Assembly: GCA_947168905.1 (NCBI GenBank) | Contig: CAMVNR010000009.1 | Location: 1-42,885, forward strand | Reading direction: 5' to 3' | Length of the DNA: 42,885 nt | Origin: an uncultured Lachnospiraceae bacterium | GTDB taxonomy: Bacteria; Bacillota; Clostridia; Lachnospirales; Lachnospiraceae | Shown here: piece after piece, positions 15,391 through 23,877 of the stretch | How the letters are laid out: every line of letters starts with the position of its first letter | How positions within the stretch are numbered: the first letter of the stretch is position 1 | Program-made: the position numbers and the translations under genes | Notes under the pieces: generated by a model | The model's input: the letters and a program-made list of their open reading frames with translations, nothing else | Told to the model about the DNA's origin: nothing | Databases searched by the model: none

Positions 15391-16642
15391 ACTGGCCGTC
15401 GCGCTCCGTTTGGAAGCCCCGGACCCGGTATCTGGTGCGGAACTCCCGAAGCGTCATCCCCGTCTCTTCCTTGAACCTTTTCCCGAGATAGCTCTGCGAA
15501 GGGAAGCCGAGATAATTCGTGATCTCCAGATAAGAATATTCCGAATAGATCAGCATATTCCGTACCAGCAGAAGCTTCTGCCTCAGAATATAATCCGAAA
15601 TCGTAATACCTTCGCATTTCCGGAAAATCGTCGACAGGTAGTTGCTGTTCAGCGCGAGGCTCGCGGCGATATCGCTGATACGGATCTTGCCGTGCAGATG
15701 CCGGAAAATATATTCCTTGCAGCGCTCGACATGCTCGTTTTCCTTGCCCTCCTCGCGGTTTCGGATCGCCTGCCGGTAGGTCCGCACCGTACGGGCAAAT
15801 TCATATTCGGCCGCCCTCGCGACAGCCTCCGCTTCCCGCACGGTTTTCTGTTCCTCCAGCTCCTGAATAAACCGGTCGGACATCGAGAAGGCAACCTCAT
15901 AGGGAATGCCGCCTTTAATAGCTGCACGGCAGCTGATCGTGATGATCACCACGCCGAGGTTTTTTTCGTGCCGGAGCGGATCCTTGGAGAGAACTCCGAC
16001 GTTGCCGTTATAGGACTCCTCCACGATCTGCCGGAGAAGCTCCTCATCTCCGCGTTCCACGGCTGCCATCTCCCGGATCTCTTCGTCATACGGGTTGTGG
16101 CTGATCGAGGTCTCCAGGTTATTGAAAACCGTCTGCGTAACAGCGGAGAGGATTCTTTCATCCGTCCTTCCGCTGATTTTATTTTCCTCTATGACGCTCT
16201 CCGGTAAATACACCTCTTCGGGCACAGGATCATTCTCCTCTGCGAAGGAATTGGCAACCAGCAGAATATCTTCAAGAAGCACACGGAACTGCTGCGGAAG
16301 GAGTTTTTCTTTCAGTTTACTTTCTTCTGCAGCAGAAAACTCCGTGCTGTAATTCTGCCTGCATTCAAAATAGGTCCGGCTCTGCAAAGGACCGATCACA
16401 TAAAGACTCTTCCCGACCCTAACAGAGGCATAGAAGAAATCATGATTCACCTTGACAATATACGGAAGACGGCCCGGAGCGAGAGACATCCTCTCCAGAA
16501 AACGCTGTGTAAAAACGCATCGGTCATCCGGAGCGTTGTCCGCGGAAAAACAGGCGCATGTATGATTCTCTTCATCCCACAGACGGATATTGGTATGCAT
16601 CCGCCGCGCAAGATGCTCCAAAAGCCTTTCCTGACTGATCAT
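15389..16642 (-). CDS. AraC family transcriptional regulator of the sugar transport operons
   Basis: A 417-residue regulator. The C-terminal 100 residues (about 310-410) hold two helix-turn-helix motifs of the AraC type: KIRISDIAASLALNSNYLST and the second repeat with YLEITNYLGFPSQSYLGKRF followed by KEETGMTLREFRTR. The N-terminal 300 residues are a sensor region without a recognised domain; it contains three Cys near residue 28-42 and predicted helices before the DNA-binding part. It lies between the two ABC operons and is divergent from operon 2, so it most likely controls both through the element shared at 11016 and 16750. In its mRNA the SD can pair with the following bases (AAAGG-AGAT-CCTTT, 16660-16647), which would limit translation. 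Confidence 0.92.
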   Translation of the reverse strand: MISQERLLEHLARRMHTNIRLWDEENHTCACFSADNAPDDRCVFTQRFLERMSLAPGRLPYIVKVNHDFFYASVRVGKSLYVIGPLQSRTYFECRQNYSTEFSAAEESKLKEKLLPQQFRVLLEDILLVANSFAEENDPVPEEVYLPESVIEENKISGRTDERILSAVTQTVFNNLETSISHNPYDEEIREMAAVERGDEELLRQIVEESYNGNVGVLSKDPLRHEKNLGVVIITISCRAAIKGGIPYEVAFSMSDRFIQELEEQKTVREAEAVARAAEYEFARTVRTYRQAIRNREEGKENEHVERCKEYIFRHLHGKIRISDIAASLALNSNYLSTIFRKCEGITISDYILRQKLLLVRNMLIYSEYSYLEITNYLGFPSQSYLGKRFKEETGMTLREFRTRYRVRGFQTERDGQ

Positions 16643-16749
16643 CCTTAAAGGATCTCCTTTCTCTGATCATGTTCATCAGATTATTCCATGGACATTTTTA
16701 ACAAACATCCGGCGGTTCATCCCAAATACTATATTATAATGTTACCACA

Positions 16750-16814
16750 AGCCTGAGAATTTGTCTATATTGAAAAGAAATATGATATACAATTGCCCGG
16801 CGATGTGTTATAAT
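16750..16814 (+). promoter_or_regulatory. promoter region of ABC operon 2 with the shared element
   Basis: AGCCTGAGA (16750-16758), TATA (16766-16769) and ATGATATA (16782-16789) match operon 1 at identical offsets. The -10 is a perfect TATAAT (16809-16814), again 59 bases from the element start, with a poor -35 (TATACA, 16786-16791). On the opposite strand TATAAT (16738-16733) is the likely araC -10, so the element sits between divergent promoters. Confidence 0.65.
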
Positions 16815-16916
16815 CTCTTCACCAAAAATTCACAATTTCACGCGTTCGTTTCTGTGCAAATTGCGAAAAACAGCGCAGTCTGACTGTTCTGTTAAAAAAG
16901 AAAGGAGGACTTTTCA

Positions 16917-17840
16917 GTGAAATATCTGAAAAACTTCGGAGCAGAGTTCAAGAAAAACAAAGCACTCTTCTCCATGCTGGCTCCGGCTTTCATCCTGACG
17001 CTTGTACTTTCCTACATCCCGATGGTCGGCCTGATCCTGGCATTCAAAAACTTTAACTACGGAGCAGGAATCTTCGGTTCCAAGTTCAACGGTTTCGAAA
17101 ACTTCCGCTTCCTGTTTGCCTCCGGCAAGGGCTGGCAGATCACCCGAAACACCATTCTCTACAACCTGCTGAACCTCATTACCTCTCAGGCAATCGCGAT
17201 TCTGCTGTCGATTTTCATCACGGAAATCAAGGCAAAATACTATAAGAAAATTACCCAGTCACTCATCTTCCTGCCCTACTTCATTTCCTGGGTTCTTGTC
17301 GGTATTTTCGTATTCGCTATTTTCAACTATGAGACTGGTCTTCTGAACAACCTTCGTAAGGCTGCAGGCGCCGAAGCCTACAACATTTACGACCACGCAA
17401 GCATCTGGCCCTTCCTGATCTGCGCGTTCAACGCATGGAAATGGTCCGGCTACAACTCGGTTATCTACATCGCCGCCATTACCGGCGTCGACCAGGAAAT
17501 CTATGAAGCCGCCGCTATCGACGGCGCGAACATCTTCCAGCGGATTCGCCACATTATGCTTCCCTGCATCCGTCCGACCGTGATCACCATGCTTCTTCTA
17601 CAGGTCGGCCGAATCCTTCGCGGCGACTTCGAGATGTTCTACCAGATCGTAGGAAACAACGGTCAGCTCTTTGACATGACCGACGTTATCGATACCTACG
17701 TATTCCGTTCCCTGATGTCCACGAACAACATCGGTATGACTACCGCTGCTGCTCTTTATCAGTCCGTCGTCTGCTTCGTCGTGATCGTTCTCGTGAACGC
17801 GATCGTGAAGAAGATCGATGCGGACTACGCATTATTCTAA
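16917..17840 (+). CDS. LplB-type sugar ABC transporter permease, operon 2
   Basis: A 307-residue permease of standard length with six predicted helices. The EAA loop EIYEAAAIDGANIFQRIRHIMLP and the C-terminus KKIDADYALF match the paralogue at 11112, but the 190-residue N-terminal extension is absent. It starts with GTG at 16917 after AAAGGAGG. It is the first gene of a permease-permease-lipoprotein operon and needs an ATPase encoded elsewhere. Confidence 0.94.
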   Translation: MKYLKNFGAEFKKNKALFSMLAPAFILTLVLSYIPMVGLILAFKNFNYGAGIFGSKFNGFENFRFLFASGKGWQITRNTILYNLLNLITSQAIAILLSIFITEIKAKYYKKITQSLIFLPYFISWVLVGIFVFAIFNYETGLLNNLRKAAGAEAYNIYDHASIWPFLICAFNAWKWSGYNSVIYIAAITGVDQEIYEAAAIDGANIFQRIRHIMLPCIRPTVITMLLLQVGRILRGDFEMFYQIVGNNGQLFDMTDVIDTYVFRSLMSTNNIGMTTAAALYQSVVCFVVIVLVNAIVKKIDADYALF

Positions 17841-17859
17841 GGGAAAGGGGGAACAATCC

Positions 17860-18780
17860 ATGGCTACAAATACCAGTGGTTTTGAAGGCGCAACCAAAAT
17901 CAAAAACAGTCCCTCTTCAATGATTTTCTACATCATCGCCTATACCCTTGTCGGCGCGATGGCCATCATCTGTCTCGTTCCGTTCCTGATCATGGTTTCG
18001 GGTTCGTTTACGGCAGAGAAGTACATTACCTTCCACGGATTCAATATCTATCCTGTGGAATTCTCCACTTCAGCCTATGAGCTGATCTTCAAGAACCCGG
18101 GCACGGTCATCAAGGCTTACGGTGTATCGATCTATGTAACGATCCTCGGCACCTTCCTCGGCCTGATGCTTACCGCAGCGACCGCTTACGTTCTCGGAAG
18201 AAAAGATTTCAAGTACAGGAACAAGTTCTCGTTCTTCTTCTACTTCACGACCCTCTTCAACGGCGGTCTCGTGTGTACCTACATCTTCTTCATCCGCTAT
18301 CTGCACTTAAAGGACAGCCTCTGGGCGATTATCCTTCCGGGTATGTTCAGCGTATTCAACATGCTGATCATGAGAACCTTCGTTGTCGGCATTCCGACGG
18401 CCCTGATCGAATCCGCCAAGATTGACGGCGCGGGCGAGTACAAGATTTTCTTCTCGATTATCCTGCCGCTCTTAAAGCCGGGTCTTGCCACAATCGGTCT
18501 GTTCCTTGCACTCGCATACTGGAACAACTGGTACAATGCGATGCTCTTCATCAATAATACGGATAAGTATCCGCTGCAGTACATGCTTTACAATACCCTG
18601 CAGAAAGCGGAAGCGATGTCCAGGATTGCGGCGCAGGCCGGTATTGTCGTCGCGGACGTTCCAAGTAACTCCCTAAAGATGGCGATGGCAGTGGTCGCCA
18701 CCGGCCCGATCCTGATTGTCTATCCCTTCGTACAGAAGTACTTCGTCGCAGGTATTACGATCGGTTCCGTCAAGGGCTGA
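17860..18780 (+). CDS. carbohydrate ABC transporter permease (YtcP type), operon 2
   Basis: A 306-residue permease with six predicted helices, EAA loop IESAKIDGAGEYKIFFSIILPLLKPGLAT and C-terminus YPFVQKYFVAGITIGSVKG, closely matching the operon 1 partner. The ATG at 17860 follows GGGAAAGGGGGAAC; an in-frame ATG at 17818 lies inside the previous gene and has no SD. It pairs with the preceding permease. Confidence 0.93.
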   Translation: MATNTSGFEGATKIKNSPSSMIFYIIAYTLVGAMAIICLVPFLIMVSGSFTAEKYITFHGFNIYPVEFSTSAYELIFKNPGTVIKAYGVSIYVTILGTFLGLMLTAATAYVLGRKDFKYRNKFSFFFYFTTLFNGGLVCTYIFFIRYLHLKDSLWAIILPGMFSVFNMLIMRTFVVGIPTALIESAKIDGAGEYKIFFSIILPLLKPGLATIGLFLALAYWNNWYNAMLFINNTDKYPLQYMLYNTLQKAEAMSRIAAQAGIVVADVPSNSLKMAMAVVATGPILIVYPFVQKYFVAGITIGSVKG

Positions 18781-18799
18781 TCCCTGAAACACGTTATTA

Positions 18800-18818
18800 T
18801 TCAGCACCAGCTGCTGAA
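18800..18818 (+). other. intercistronic hairpin between permease and binding-protein genes, operon 2
   Basis: TTCAGCA (18800-18806) and TGCTGAA (18812-18818) form a 7-bp stem with a 5-base loop, without a T-run. It occupies the same position as the stem at 13577-13607 in operon 1. Confidence 0.55.
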
Positions 18819-18858
18819 CTAATATAGTAACTTTTTAATCATTTAAAGGAGGAAAAGA

Positions 18859-20382
18859 ATGAAAAAGTTATTGGCACTTATTCTCGCGCTGGCAATGGTC
18901 CTTTCCCTTGCAGGCTGCACCTCAAACGGCGGCAGCGGCGGAAAGACTGACGGCGGCAGCGGGGACGCTGGCATCGACACCTCTAAGGAAGTTGAACTTG
19001 TGATGTATTTCATCTCCGACCGTCCGGCAGGACAGGACATCGTTGATGAGAACATGAACAAGCTCTTCAAAGAGAAGCTGAACTGCACCCTGAAGGTCAA
19101 CTGGATTTCCTGGGCAGGCTACAAGGACACCTACAACCTGCTGCTGACTTCCGGTGAGAACATCGACATGATCTACACCGCAGGCTGGCTGGGATTCGCG
19201 GATCTCGCACAGCGCGGCGCTTTCAAGGAACTCGATGAACTCTGGCCGAAATACGCTCCGAACAACTACGGAAAGGCAACCGAGGATGCAAAGAAGCAGG
19301 CAACCGTCAACGGCCATATTTACTGCGTACCGACCCTGATGGCTACCTACATGGGCTATGGCCCGACCTACCGTACCGACATCCTGAAGGGAACCGAGCT
19401 TGAAGGCAAGCAGATCCAGAACTTCGAAGATGTTGAAAAGTACTGTGAAGTTGCTCTCCAGGTACATCCGGAAGTCCTTCCCTTAAACCTTGGCAGCAAC
19501 GGTTCCGAGTGGGACGACATGTACATGAGAAGCCTTGGCTACTTCTATGTTGACCGTTCTTCCGGCCTTTGGTTCGATCCGACCGAAGAAAACCCGAAGA
19601 TCATCACCATCTACGAAGAGCCCACCATTAAGGACTTCTTAGAGATGATGAAGCGCTGGAATGAAAAGGGATTCTTCTCGAAATCCGTTCTTTCCGACAC
19701 CGACACCCAGAAGCTTCAGACCGGTAAGGCGTTCCTGACTGTTCACAACATCGACACCTATTCCGGACGTCAGACCGCTTCCAACCAGGGACAGGATGAC
19801 TACAGCTGGGACTTCTATGATTTCAACAAGTATGCGGCTCACCTTCCGTGGACCCAGGACTCCATGGCGATTCCTGCAGCTTCCAAGAACCCCGAGCGCG
19901 CACTTGCACTCTGGGATCTGATCACCACCAACCAGGAAGCGTTTGACGCGTTCTACTATGGTATTGAAGGCACCACCTACAAGCTGAATGACAAGGGCGA
20001 AGTCGAGATGATCGACCCTGAAACCTATGGACAGTCCGGCATGTGGGCAGCCCGTACCACCGGCATCTATCGTGACAGCTTCGGCACGCCGCAGACCTGG
20101 CATGATTGGCACAACAAGTGGGAAGAGGAAATCAAGAAGGATCAGACCTGGGAGCAGTACGCCGGCTTCGTTATCAACAGTGCAGGTCTCGAGACCGAGC
20201 TTTCCAACGTTGCAAACGTTATGACCCAGTACTGGCAGCCGCTGGAGCTTGCTCTGAACTCGAACGGCATCGACGGCGGTCTTGAGGAATTCAAGACTCA
20301 GATGGAAGCTGCCGGCATCGAGAAGCTTCGTGCTGAATACCAGAAGCAGCTTGACGCTTACGTCGCAACCCTTAAAAAATAA
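18859..20382 (+). CDS. extracellular sugar-binding lipoprotein of ABC operon 2
   Basis: A 507-residue solute-binding lipoprotein with lipobox SLAGC (lipidated C20), a Gly/Ser-rich linker (about 21-40) and a LipO/YtcQ-type carbohydrate-binding domain. It shares landmarks with the operon 1 protein (a WxDY/WAGYKDTYN segment near the N-terminus, NPERAL, a QYWQPL or QYLNPL segment near the C-terminus) but is clearly diverged, so the two importers probably take different oligosaccharides. It has AAAGGAGG before ATG 18859 and ends before a strong terminator. Confidence 0.93.
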   Translation: MKKLLALILALAMVLSLAGCTSNGGSGGKTDGGSGDAGIDTSKEVELVMYFISDRPAGQDIVDENMNKLFKEKLNCTLKVNWISWAGYKDTYNLLLTSGENIDMIYTAGWLGFADLAQRGAFKELDELWPKYAPNNYGKATEDAKKQATVNGHIYCVPTLMATYMGYGPTYRTDILKGTELEGKQIQNFEDVEKYCEVALQVHPEVLPLNLGSNGSEWDDMYMRSLGYFYVDRSSGLWFDPTEENPKIITIYEEPTIKDFLEMMKRWNEKGFFSKSVLSDTDTQKLQTGKAFLTVHNIDTYSGRQTASNQGQDDYSWDFYDFNKYAAHLPWTQDSMAIPAASKNPERALALWDLITTNQEAFDAFYYGIEGTTYKLNDKGEVEMIDPETYGQSGMWAARTTGIYRDSFGTPQTWHDWHNKWEEEIKKDQTWEQYAGFVINSAGLETELSNVANVMTQYWQPLELALNSNGIDGGLEEFKTQMEAAGIEKLRAEYQKQLDAYVATLKK

Positions 20383-20404
20383 TCTCTGATTAAGAGAAAG
20401 TTTT

Positions 20405-20440
20405 GGGGCGCAGGCCATTCGGCCTGCGCCCCTTTTGTCT
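20405..20440 (+). terminator. rho-independent terminator of ABC operon 2
   Basis: GGGGCGCAGGCC (20405-20416) pairs perfectly with GGCCTGCGCCCC (20421-20432), loop ATTC, then TTTTGTCTCTT. It faces the end of the converging hydrolase gene. Confidence 0.92.
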
Positions 20441-20462
20441 CTTAACTCGCCCTTCCTTCCGC

Positions 20463-21470
20463 TCATCCCTCACACTCCCTGAAAAAAGCCTCCTCTTCTC
20501 TTCGATACGCTTCGCGGTTGTGGTAGAAACAGGCGCCGTGGCCGGCGTTCGGGCCGAGGTACAGGCGCTTGATCGGGGCTTTACAGCGGGCGAAGTTTTG
20601 CTCGGTCATGAACGGCGGGACAAAATCGTCTTCCATTCCGTGGGCAAAAAAGACCGGTGTCCGGCATTTATCCATCGCGTCGAGGGTCGAGCAGAGCTTT
20701 CCGCCGGTTTTCTTTATACAGTGCCGGAGGTACCGAAGCTCCGCTTTCCTGACAGGCTTCGGAACCTTCAGCGTATTTCTCATCACTTCTTCCCAGATCG
20801 CTTCCATCGAAGTGAAGCCGCAGTCGGCAAGGATCCCCGTGACACCCTCCGGCAGGGAAAGTCCTGCGGCCAGAAGCACCGTCGCAGCTCCCATCGATGT
20901 TCCGGCAAGATAAATCGGAAGCCTCGTCCCGTCCGGCCGCCGGGTGTTCTCCCAGTCAAGAACTTCCTTCATCTTTTCCGTCCACGAAATCGCGTCAAAG
21001 CGCTCCAGCGTCCCGTAGCCGAGATATTCTCCGCCGCTTTCCCCGTGCGCCCGCTGCTCCACAAAGACCACGCTGCAGCTCTCCTGCCAGAACTCCCAGA
21101 TCGGCGAAAAATCCCGGTACCAGGGAGAACGCCAGCCATGGAAAGCAATGATGAGCCGCTTCGGCAAAGGATGCTTTAAATAATGACCGACAAGTACCGC
21201 GCCGTCTCCTGCCGTGCAGCTGACCGTCTGCAGGTCTTTTTTCTGAAGCTCTTCCCCGGAGGAGAGCCTCTCCTGTTCCACGACACTCGACTTTACCACC
21301 TTTTCATGCATACGGTTCCGTACGGCAAAGACTTCCTTCGGCTCATTCCGGGAGAAAATCGCCTCCCGGATCAGCCGGTGCGTCTTCAGCGCAGCGAAGC
21401 TTGTCAGTCCGATCCCCCCTGTAGCGATTGCGGTGTATTTTAATATGTTTTCGATTTTTGTATTTGACAT
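20463..21470 (-). CDS. alpha/beta hydrolase with N-terminal membrane segment
   Basis: A 335-residue serine hydrolase. A short hydrophobic stretch (about 12-28) may anchor it. The fold landmarks are IIAFHGWRSPW (oxyanion region), the nucleophile elbow GTSMGA, an acid in HGMEDDFVP and the base in NAGHGAC, so the Ser-Asp-His triad is complete. It resembles the BAAT/YqkD-like 'alpha/beta hydrolase family' esterases of Clostridia; the substrate is unknown, though deacylation of plant polysaccharide fragments would fit the GH51 gene 40 bases upstream. No clear SD precedes its ATG, so translation may depend on coupling to GH51. Confidence 0.87.
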   Translation of the reverse strand: MSNTKIENILKYTAIATGGIGLTSFAALKTHRLIREAIFSRNEPKEVFAVRNRMHEKVVKSSVVEQERLSSGEELQKKDLQTVSCTAGDGAVLVGHYLKHPLPKRLIIAFHGWRSPWYRDFSPIWEFWQESCSVVFVEQRAHGESGGEYLGYGTLERFDAISWTEKMKEVLDWENTRRPDGTRLPIYLAGTSMGAATVLLAAGLSLPEGVTGILADCGFTSMEAIWEEVMRNTLKVPKPVRKAELRYLRHCIKKTGGKLCSTLDAMDKCRTPVFFAHGMEDDFVPPFMTEQNFARCKAPIKRLYLGPNAGHGACFYHNREAYRREEEAFFRECEG

Positions 21471-21510
21471 GTGACTTGTTTGGATTTCTCTCTTTTACAC
21501 GAAGAACTTG

Positions 21511-23598
21511 TCAGGAAAGCACAACGATGGTAAATGTATGCGCGGGCAGGAAGATGTCCGGACGATCCGTGCGCTCCTCCGTCACTCTGCTTTCCTGCGG
21601 GATCCCGGGGTTGCTCTTTCCGATGCCGTACAGCCGGATCACCTTCGCCTTCACTATGGCTGTATCCCCATTTTCCGGCTTCAGGAAGACCTTCTGGTCC
21701 TCTGCAGTCGTATTCACCAGCTTAACGATGGTCTCATAAACCGCGCCGGACGCGTCGGTTTTCCCGGTAACATTCATATAGATTCCCGATTCGCGAAGGT
21801 GCTTTTCCTGATCCTCCATTTCAAGCGCCGCATCTCCTGCATACACCGAGAACAGCTTCTGAACATAATAGCTTGGCGTCAGATACACGTCCTGATCGTC
21901 AAACCAGATCATATCCGGCTGCCACTGGCTGTGCCCGATCCGGTTAAAGAGCGGCGCGTAGGAGGCCAGCTTCACCACATCACCGTTCTTCTCCACGCCT
22001 GTCAGGAAGGCGGCTTCCGCGAGCGCCGCTTCCATCGAATTCGCCCGGTCAGCAACATGCGCGGCATATTCTCCGGCAAAAACGCCCACATCTCTTTGAT
22101 AGGAATCGTAGAGGTCCGCATGGCTTAAAAGCCACTCCGGCGCCACATAGTAATGCTCATCCACTGCATAGGCGGCGCCTTCCTTCTTTTCGTTCTCACT
22201 GCGGTAGAATTCCCAGGACTCCTTCCACATCGGGGAATCGATCATCGGGCCGGCCGATCCGATGATGCGGATGTCCGGATACTTTTCATGAATCGCCTTT
22301 TCGAAAAGCTCCGCGCGCTTATAGAAGTCGAAGTACTTCGTCTCCCACTGCTCATTGCCGACGCCGATCATCCGAAGGCCGAAAGTCTCCGGGTGCCCCA
22401 TATCCGCACGCAGCCTGCCCCAGGGCGTATCAGCGCCGCCGTTCGCAAATTCCACGAGATCGAGCGCATCCTGAATGTACTCCATAAAGGCCGGATCCGT
22501 TACCGCCACCTTCTCATGAGAGCGGAACTGGCAGGCTGCGCCGATATTCAGTACGGGAAGCGGAGAGGCCCCGAGCATTTCGCACAGGAGGAAATATTCG
22601 TAGAAGCCGATGCCGTAGGACTGAGTGTAATGGCTGTCCGTATCGCGGTGCGAACGCGGCCCGTTCGCCCGGTTGTCATCGTATGCCCAGAGATTGGGGA
22701 TGATTTTTCTCTTCTCCAGCGGGCCGACCGTACGCTTCCACTGATAACGGTTCCCGAGGCTCACGCCCTCGATGATACAACCGCCCGGGAAACGGATGAA
22801 TCCGGGCTTCATTGCAAGAAGCGCGTCAAACAGATCCTTTCGGAAAACACCCGCAACCGCATCCTCCGGAATCATCGAGATCAGGTCGAACTCATAAATG
22901 CCCGGGATGTCGGCAGCAATCACAAACTGCGCTCCGCGGACCGTTTTTTCTGCGGTAAGTTCAATTTCATATTTCTTCCAGCCCTCGGAAGGACAGGTCT
23001 TAAAGGACGGTACGGCCGCTTTGTCTGAATCCTCCGGGTCCGCCGGATGCTGTTTCTGAAGCCACGCCAGTGCCTCATCGGAAAGATCCACAAAGGGCAA
23101 ATGCATCGTTCCTTCTGAAATCTCTGCTTTCCCCTCAGCAAAGACCGTTCCATCCTTTATAATCCGGATGGTCACCGCGTGCGCTCCCGGAGACGCCGAA
23201 CGAGCATAGAAGGAAGCATGATACTTCATGCCCTCTTTTAGTGCGATCCCGTCATAGGCCTTGTTGGAGAAGCCGTCTCCCGAAGCTGCAGCCGTCAGCC
23301 TGAGATAGTGCGGATTCTCGGAAGCTACCGGATCGCCCGTAACAAACTCGAGGAAGCTTTCGGAGCCTTCCGAATCACCGCTGCTGTATTTCGTCCATCC
23401 GTAGCCCGGGTCCGGAATATTATAGAAGCTTCCGGGGATCCCATAGGCGTCCACTGCCTCAAAGGAGCGGTTTTCGATCATTTCCGCGTAGAGGCCGCCG
23501 TCCGCCGCGTAGTTGATGTCCTCGAAAAAGAGGCCGATCATTCCCGGCGTCAGCGCATGCGTAACCTTGTTTGACAGTTTGACCGTTAATTCTTTCAT
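21511..23598 (-). CDS. GH51 alpha-L-arabinofuranosidase
   Basis: A 695-residue enzyme releasing terminal arabinofuranose from arabinan, arabinoxylan or arabino-oligosaccharides. The barrel has the acid/base E416 in GVGNEQWE and the nucleophile E510 in VFAGEYAAH; FIRFPGGCIIEG near 270 is also typical. Residues about 60-245 are a CBM4/9-like beta-sandwich inserted before the barrel. No signal peptide is present, so it works in the cytoplasm on imported oligosaccharides, as expected beside the ABC importers. I use ATG 23598 (MKELTV) because AAGGAGGAG precedes it; the longer open frame to 23673 has no SD. Confidence 0.94.
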   Translation of the reverse strand: MKELTVKLSNKVTHALTPGMIGLFFEDINYAADGGLYAEMIENRSFEAVDAYGIPGSFYNIPDPGYGWTKYSSGDSEGSESFLEFVTGDPVASENPHYLRLTAAASGDGFSNKAYDGIALKEGMKYHASFYARSASPGAHAVTIRIIKDGTVFAEGKAEISEGTMHLPFVDLSDEALAWLQKQHPADPEDSDKAAVPSFKTCPSEGWKKYEIELTAEKTVRGAQFVIAADIPGIYEFDLISMIPEDAVAGVFRKDLFDALLAMKPGFIRFPGGCIIEGVSLGNRYQWKRTVGPLEKRKIIPNLWAYDDNRANGPRSHRDTDSHYTQSYGIGFYEYFLLCEMLGASPLPVLNIGAACQFRSHEKVAVTDPAFMEYIQDALDLVEFANGGADTPWGRLRADMGHPETFGLRMIGVGNEQWETKYFDFYKRAELFEKAIHEKYPDIRIIGSAGPMIDSPMWKESWEFYRSENEKKEGAAYAVDEHYYVAPEWLLSHADLYDSYQRDVGVFAGEYAAHVADRANSMEAALAEAAFLTGVEKNGDVVKLASYAPLFNRIGHSQWQPDMIWFDDQDVYLTPSYYVQKLFSVYAGDAALEMEDQEKHLRESGIYMNVTGKTDASGAVYETIVKLVNTTAEDQKVFLKPENGDTAIVKAKVIRLYGIGKSNPGIPQESRVTEERTDRPDIFLPAHTFTIVVLS

Positions 23599-23723
23599 CC
23601 TCTGTCTCCTCCTTATATTCAATTGCGGCGATCCAGGACACGGCGCTAAAAAGGCTTTTATGCCGCACATCACGATCCATAGGAAAGCACTCGCTTTCGA
23701 AGGGGTTTTCCGAACCCCACCCT

Positions 23724-23752
23724 TTTATAAAGTATATCACAGAAGCCGTCAA
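23724..23752 (-). promoter_or_regulatory. probable promoter of the GH51 gene
   Basis: On the minus strand, TTGACG (23752-23747), a 17-base spacer and TATAAA (23729-23724), about 125 bases before the ATG. The same stretch contains TGAGAATTTG (23759-23750) and TGATATAC (23739-23732), words also found in the operon 2 element but with spacing shorter by nine bases. Confidence 0.5.
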
Positions 23753-23814
23753 ATTCTCAAGGGAAATGCGGATATTTCTATCCTTCATATGTGCAGATTT
23801 CCCCGAATTCTCAC

Positions 23815-23843
23815 TTGTGTTTTCCTGCTGTTTATATTACAAT
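23815..23843 (+). promoter_or_regulatory. probable promoter of glyA
   Basis: TTGTGT (23815-23820), 17-base spacer, TACAAT (23838-23843), 35 bases before the glyA ATG and divergent from the GH51 promoter. No riboswitch-like sequence lies before glyA, in contrast to the gcv operon. Confidence 0.55.
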
Positions 23844-23877
23844 GATGATAACTATACTGTCACCAGAGGAGGAGTCC

